In this document: piece by piece, positions 60,178 through 64,000 of the stretch | How the letters are laid out: each line of letters starts with the position of its first letter | How positions within the stretch are numbered: position 1 is the stretch's first letter | Assembly: GCF_004016515.1 (NCBI RefSeq) | Contig: NZ_SACT01000002.1 | Span: 744,001-808,000 of the forward strand | Reading direction: 5' to 3' | Length of the DNA stretch: 64,000 nt | DNA from: Rubrivivax albus | GTDB taxonomy: Bacteria; Pseudomonadota; Gammaproteobacteria; Burkholderiales; Burkholderiaceae_C | Position numbers and translations under genes: made by a program | Notes under the pieces: generated by a model | Database searches by the model: none | What the model was told of the DNA's origin: nothing | Seen by the model: only the letters and a program-made list of their open reading frames with translations

Positions 60178-62414
60178 TCCAGGCGGGCGACGATGCGCTG
60201 GTTCTTCTCGAGCGCGCCGCTGACGTCGGCGGCACTGGCGTAGGCCAGGCCGTCGTCGACCTGGGTCACGGTCAGGCGGGCGATTCGCCTGTCCTTGTAG
60301 CCGAGCACGCGGCCGTTGAGCTCGATGGCCTCGCCGCGCATCAGCACGTTGAAGGACTGGCCGGCCTTCACACCGTGCTTCCTGCCGAGGTTGATGATGA
60401 TCTGTTCGCCGTCCACCGCCGCGACGCGGCCCTTCAGCGGGTACTTTTGCGCCACGGTGGCGGCGATCTGCTGCGCCATCGCGCTGGCCAGCGCCGCCGG
60501 GTCGGCCGGGGTGGGCGCCAGCTCGGTGCGCACCAGCGCCAGCTGGGTGGTCTCGACGTCGATGGCGCGCAGCGCTGCCGCCAGCTGCGGCCCCTGGCTG
60601 TTGAGCACGCCGGAGACCATCAGCCGCGCCGCCAGCACGCGGCCCAGGCGGGTCTGCGCGTCGGGGTCGGCCAGCGCCGAGGCGCCAAGGTTCATCTCCG
60701 CGATCAGCTTGTCCAGCAGCCGGCGCTCGACGAGCGTGAAGCCGCGCGCCTGGAGCTCGCCGATCAGGGCTTCCTGCAGCAGGCTGTCGAAACCGATGCG
60801 GCCGGTCAGCGATTCGAGCGAGCGGTCCTGGAACGGCAGCACGCTCAACGCCATCACCGGCGAGGTCCAGTCGTCGGCCGGGGGGGCGCCCTTGGCGGGA
60901 CCGGCCTGCATCCGCGCGGCGAGGGCCTTGACGGTGTCGTCGATGTACTTCTGCTTCGCGGCGTCCTGCTCGGCGGCAAGGTTGTCGCGCACCTGGCGCA
61001 GCAGGGCCGCGGTCATGGTGTCCTGCGGGTCCAGCGCCTGGGCGCGCTCCAGCAGCGCCTTGGCGCGCGCCGGCTGACCGCTCTGGTTCAGTGCCACCGC
61101 CAGGTTGGACAGCGCCGGCACCGAGTGGCGGTCTTCCTTCAGCGCCTGTTCGTAGCGCTGCACGGCGGCCTGCGGGTTCTGCGCCCGCTCGAGGTTGCCC
61201 ACGGCCACATGGGCCTGTGCCTTCTGCCAGGCGAAGTCGGCCTCGGTCTGCGCCGCAGCGGCCTGCTTCAGTGCCGCACCGCCTTCGGAAACCTGGCCGC
61301 TGGCGGCCAGCGCCCGGCCACGGATCAGGTAGGCAGCGCTGCGCGTGGGCGAGGTGGCGATGATGTCGTTGGCCGCCTGCAGCGCCGCCTGCGGGTTGCC
61401 GCGCGCCAGCGCCACCTCGGCCAGGCCCTCACGGCCCATCAGCGCCACCTCGGGGTGGGTGCTCACGCCGGCCAGGGCCTGGAACTCACGTTCGGCGGCG
61501 TCGAGCTGGCGCTGGCGCAGCAGCTCGTAGGCCTTCTCGGTGCGCAGGATGTGCTCGACGCTGGGCGGCGGCGGCAGCAGGGCCGGGTTCACCGGCGTGC
61601 TGCCGGCCACAGGCGGGATGAAGAAGAAGTCGCCCTCCAGCGAGGTGTTCTCCCAGGGCACCTGCTTGCCGCGTGAATCCAGCCGCACACCCAGGCGCGT
61701 GCGCTTGAAGACCTGTTCCACCGTCAGGCCCGGGCGCTCGATGTTGGTCAGCAGGTGCTGCGTGTAGAGGCCGTTGGCGCCCTTGCCGTCGCTGGCCACG
61801 CCGCCGGGCGCGGTGGCGAAGGCCAGCAGCGAACCGCTGGGCGCATCCATGGCCACCAGGCCTCCGTTGCCGGCCGCCGACCGCGACGCGGTGGCAAACG
61901 GGTTGTCACGGCAGGCGTCGAGCACCACGATGTTGACGCGGTTCTTCGCCGCAGCCATTTTGTCGAGCACCTGCTGCGCGTCGACGGCCTTGAACGGGAT
62001 CTCGTCCTCGCGCTCAATGGGCTGGCCCACCGGCAGCAGGAAATTGCGGCCCTTGACCTGCACGCCATGCCCGGCGAAGTAGAACAGGCCGATGCTGTCG
62101 CCCTTGAGGCGGTCGCCGAAGCTGCGGATGGCGGCGTCCATGCGGCGCTGGTCAACGTCGAGCTGCAGGTCGACCTGGAAGCCGGCGCGCTGCAGTACCT
62201 TGGCCATGGCCTGCGCGTCGTTGGCCGGGTTGTCCAGCGGCATCTGCGCGTAGCGGCTGTTGCCGATGACCAGCGCGTGGCGGGACTCCGCGGCCTGCGC
62301 GGCCACCGCCCCCGACGCGAGCACCGCCACACACAGCCACGCGGCGCGACGGCGCAACGGTCCCAGCGACGCTGGCAGCCGGAAGGTCGGGGAGGTGAGG
62401 GTCTGGAGCTGCAT
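60174..62414 (-). CDS. Caspase-like protease fused to TPR and CsgG domains, exported
   Basis: 746 residues. A signal peptide (about 1-42, ending AVAAQAAE) precedes a caspase/peptidase C14 domain (about 43-275; RHALVIGNSRYAQMPLDNPANDA). The dyad is intact: His116 in YFAGHGVQ and Cys168 in VLDACRDNPF. TPR-like helices follow (about 290-490), then a CsgG-type domain (about 515-650; LSVLPFQDRSLESL, ERRLLDKLIAEMNLGASALA) and a C-terminal strand-rich piece (GRVAAVDGEQIIINLGRKHGVKAG) like the FlgT C-terminal domain. It is first in the seven-gene surface operon. A periplasmic site is inferred. A role in processing or quality control of the giant adhesin is a hypothesis. Confidence 0.88.
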   Translation of the reverse strand: MQLQTLTSPTFRLPASLGPLRRRAAWLCVAVLASGAVAAQAAESRHALVIGNSRYAQMPLDNPANDAQAMAKVLQRAGFQVDLQLDVDQRRMDAAIRSFGDRLKGDSIGLFYFAGHGVQVKGRNFLLPVGQPIEREDEIPFKAVDAQQVLDKMAAAKNRVNIVVLDACRDNPFATASRSAAGNGGLVAMDAPSGSLLAFATAPGGVASDGKGANGLYTQHLLTNIERPGLTVEQVFKRTRLGVRLDSRGKQVPWENTSLEGDFFFIPPVAGSTPVNPALLPPPPSVEHILRTEKAYELLRQRQLDAAEREFQALAGVSTHPEVALMGREGLAEVALARGNPQAALQAANDIIATSPTRSAAYLIRGRALAASGQVSEGGAALKQAAAAQTEADFAWQKAQAHVAVGNLERAQNPQAAVQRYEQALKEDRHSVPALSNLAVALNQSGQPARAKALLERAQALDPQDTMTAALLRQVRDNLAAEQDAAKQKYIDDTVKALAARMQAGPAKGAPPADDWTSPVMALSVLPFQDRSLESLTGRIGFDSLLQEALIGELQARGFTLVERRLLDKLIAEMNLGASALADPDAQTRLGRVLAARLMVSGVLNSQGPQLAAALRAIDVETTQLALVRTELAPTPADPAALASAMAQQIAATVAQKYPLKGRVAAVDGEQIIINLGRKHGVKAGQSFNVLMRGEAIELNGRVLGYKDRRIARLTVTQVDDGLAYASAADVSGALEKNQRIVARLE

Positions 62415-62511
62415 CGTCGGCCTCGTCTGTTCGTCGCTCCATGCCCGGAAGGAAACTTCCGGACACGCAAGGATTGCACCACAGGCACCAGCCTAGGGCC
62501 TACCCCCCGTA

Positions 62512-62533
62512 AGGGGCGGGAAACCCCGCCCCT
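62512..62533 (-). terminator. Strong hairpin between the DUF938 operon and the caspase operon
   Basis: AGGGGCGGG and CCCGCCCCT arms (nine base pairs) around an AAAC loop. It lies 55 bases downstream of the DUF938 stop and about 100 bases upstream of the caspase start, both reading leftward. There is no T run, but the stem is strong enough to be a terminator. The remaining gap to 62587 shows nothing else I can support. Confidence 0.45.
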
Positions 62534-62587
62534 AGTCCTTGGGAGCCGCGGCCGCGCAGCCGCCTCGACCGTGACGGATGCAGCGGT

Positions 62588-63229
62588 TCAGCCGGGCCGT
62601 CGCCAGGCCAGGAAGAGGTTGTTCGCCGGCATGGTCTGCCGGCCCGCCCACTGCAGGCCCACGGCCAGGGCCTCGGCCTGCAGGTCCGCTAGACGCCGCA
62701 GTCCCCACGCCGGGTCGCGGGCACGCAGGCTGGCATCGAAGGCCGCGTTGCTGTCGGCCAGCGGCTCGCCGTCGACGACGAAGGGGCCGTACAGCAGCAG
62801 CCAGCCGCCGGGGGCGAGCACCGACGCGGCGCCGCGCATCAGCGCTGGTGTCACTGCCCAGGGCGCGATGTGCACGAGGTTGGCCGTAAACACCGCGGTC
62901 CACCCGCCGGCCGGGCCGGGGTGCGTTGGCCAGGCATCGCGGCAGACGTCCAGCCGGCGCGGCGGCGCGACGTTGGGCAGGCCCGCACAGCGCGCGGCGA
63001 TGGTCTGCAGCGCCATTGCGTCCACATCGGTCGGCTGCCAGTGCCAGCGCGGGCACGCCGCCGCCAGGTGCGCAGCGTGCTGCCCGGTGCCGCTGGCGAT
63101 TTCCAGCACCGCCGCGTCGGCCGGCAGGTGCGCCGTCAACTGCGCGGCGATCGGGCCGCGGTTGCGTTCTGCCGCCGGGCTGAAGGCCAGGCCGGGCAGG
63201 TCCGGCTGCGGTGCGGCGCGCTCAGTCAT
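62588..63229 (-). CDS. DUF938-family SAM-dependent methyltransferase
   Basis: 213 residues, full length for DUF938. It opens with the family's LAFSPAAERNRGPIAAQL. The SAM-binding motif I is VLEIASGTGQHA, motif II-like PTDVDAMAL follows, and FTANLVHIAPW and LLLYGPFVVDG mark later core strands. It is a class I methyltransferase of unknown substrate and presumably cytoplasmic. It overlaps the upstream gene by 8 bases and is last in an overlapping three-gene run. Confidence 0.9.
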   Translation of the reverse strand: MTERAAPQPDLPGLAFSPAAERNRGPIAAQLTAHLPADAAVLEIASGTGQHAAHLAAACPRWHWQPTDVDAMALQTIAARCAGLPNVAPPRRLDVCRDAWPTHPGPAGGWTAVFTANLVHIAPWAVTPALMRGAASVLAPGGWLLLYGPFVVDGEPLADSNAAFDASLRARDPAWGLRRLADLQAEALAVGLQWAGRQTMPANNLFLAWRRPG

Positions 63230-63602
63230 CGCCAGCCGCCTCGGCGCTGAGCACCAGACGCTGGCGTTTCGCGCCGCCGCCCACCTGCGTCACCGCACGT
63301 AGTCGCAGGGCGCTGCCGGCCGGCAGCGCGCGGCGGCAATGGAAGTCCAGCACGTCGGTGTCGCCGGGGCCGCGGGCGTCGATGCGGCGCGTCCATTCGC
63401 GCCGGCCGTCGATCTCCAGCGTCACGGCCAGCCACGGTTCCCCGGGCGGGGCATCGGCCGCCGGCAGCTTCACGCGGAACTGCAGGTCGAGGTCGAACAG
63501 ACGCTCGCGGCGCAGCACCGGCGGTACGGTCAACACGGCGATGTCGGCCTCGCCGGCATCCACCTGCCAGCGCTCGGGCCCGGGACGACGCACCGCGGTC
63601 AT
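63222..63602 (-). CDS. Hypothetical protein, beta-rich
   Basis: 126 residues, not recognised. No signal peptide or membrane helix. Alternating strands (DIAVLTVPPVL, DLDLQFRVKLPA, WLAVTLEIDGRREWTRRI, VLDFHCRRAL, ALRLRAVTQVG) suggest a small beta-sandwich. It overlaps the NUDIX stop by four bases (ATGA) and the DUF938 start by eight, so all three are coupled and the frame is very probably real. Confidence 0.7.
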   Translation of the reverse strand: MTAVRRPGPERWQVDAGEADIAVLTVPPVLRRERLFDLDLQFRVKLPAADAPPGEPWLAVTLEIDGRREWTRRIDARGPGDTDVLDFHCRRALPAGSALRLRAVTQVGGGAKRQRLVLSAEAAGDD

Positions 63603-64000
63603 GCTGCCGCCGGGGCCATCTGCTGCAGGCGCCGCAGCAGGTCGTGCAGGTCCAGCCGCTGCGTCAGCACGGTGGCCAGCCGATGCGTCACGCGCAGCGG
63701 TGCCAGGTCGAAGCGGAACCAGCCGAAGCCGTCCATCTCCGGCTGCGGCTGCCCGCGTGCGTCGCGGAAGCGGCTCTCGCAGTGCAGCGTGGCCGGGTCG
63801 AAGCGCGGCTGCAGTGCGGCGAAGAGGTGCAGGTCCTTGCGCGGCCGGTAGGCCAGGCGGCCGAGGTCGAGCAGCGTGCGGGCGTCCAGCGCAAGGCCGG
63901 TTTCCTCGCGGGTTTCGCGCAGCGCGGCCTGCAGCGGTGTCTCGCCCGGGTCGGGCCGGCCCTTGGGCAGGTCCCAGTGGTCGTGGCCGGTGACGTGGCA
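63599..64000 (-). CDS. NUDIX hydrolase, 5' truncated by the window edge
   Basis: 133 residues are visible; the N-terminus lies beyond 64000. The NUDIX box is complete: GRPDPGETPLQAALRETREE plus TGL, matching G-x5-E-x7-REUxEExGU. Upstream WDLPKG is the usual lead-in. It hydrolyses a nucleoside diphosphate linked to some moiety; the WDLPKG lead-in is common in diadenosine-polyphosphate-type hydrolases, but the substrate is open. This frame is easily missed because a different frame is open on the same strand. Confidence 0.85.
   Translation of the reverse strand, partial: CHVTGHDHWDLPKGRPDPGETPLQAALRETREETGLALDARTLLDLGRLAYRPRKDLHLFAALQPRFDPATLHCESRFRDARGQPQPEMDGFGWFRFDLAPLRVTHRLATVLTQRLDLHDLLRRLQQMAPAAA

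Overview
The window is about 64 kb of very GC-rich bacterial chromosome, densely packed with genes on both strands. I see no rRNA, tRNA, insertion sequence, CRISPR array or replication origin. Protein families point to a betaproteobacterium of the order Burkholderiales: a BktB-type thiolase, Burkholderiales-style porin and F0 c-subunit sequences, a ProQ-family protein, a URC uracil-catabolism cluster and a general Rubrivivax/Leptothrix/Ideonella-like flavour. This placement is inferred from protein resemblance only. No gene-free stretch exceeds about 210 bases.

Region 1 (1-15 kb) is mostly pyrimidine metabolism. After a 5'-truncated glutamate-synthase-like flavoprotein and a glutathione S-transferase come cytosine deaminase (codA), an orphan hybrid histidine kinase and uracil phosphoribosyltransferase (upp). 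A leftward run follows: a BMP-type ABC transporter (binding protein, double ATPase, two permeases), a URC1-type GTP-cyclohydrolase-II paralogue, URC4 and an XRE regulator. The likely flow is uptake of a pyrimidine, cytosine to uracil by CodA, uracil to UMP by Upp, then ring degradation through URC1/URC4. An isolated F0 ATP-synthase c-subunit-like gene sits backwards inside this run.

Region 2 (15-23 kb) holds a 2101-residue glycine-rich exported protein built from four modules of about 397 residues. A putative outer-membrane barrel gene lies just downstream of it.

Region 3 (23-38 kb) is ordinary chromosome. It has beta-ketothiolase, a lipoprotein hydrolase, an ExeA/GspA-like ATPase, a transglutaminase plus thioesterase pair, a porin, a glycine-betaine ABC operon, a small c-type cytochrome, a ProQ-family protein with a long Arg/Gly-rich segment, a radical SAM protein, an aminoglycoside-phosphotransferase-like/ATPase fusion and a double universal stress protein. 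Two identical-class TTGAC-N4-GTCAA palindromes lie upstream of the thiolase and the universal stress gene, suggesting a shared CRP/FNR-type regulator.

Region 4 (38-62.4 kb) is the standout: seven leftward genes, most overlapping by 1-4 bases. In transcription order they are a caspase-TPR-CsgG fusion, a stand-alone CsgG-like protein, a TpsB transporter, a 5221-residue TpsA-type giant adhesin, a Slam-like outer-membrane barrel, a FecR-TPR-CsgG protein, and a TPR protein with a possible transferrin-binding-protein-like C-terminal barrel. The last two genes appear to carry the two halves of one CsgG domain. I read this as a composite surface-display system with a possible built-in protease.

Region 5 (62.5-64 kb) is a small overlapping operon: a truncated NUDIX hydrolase, an unknown protein and a DUF938 methyltransferase.
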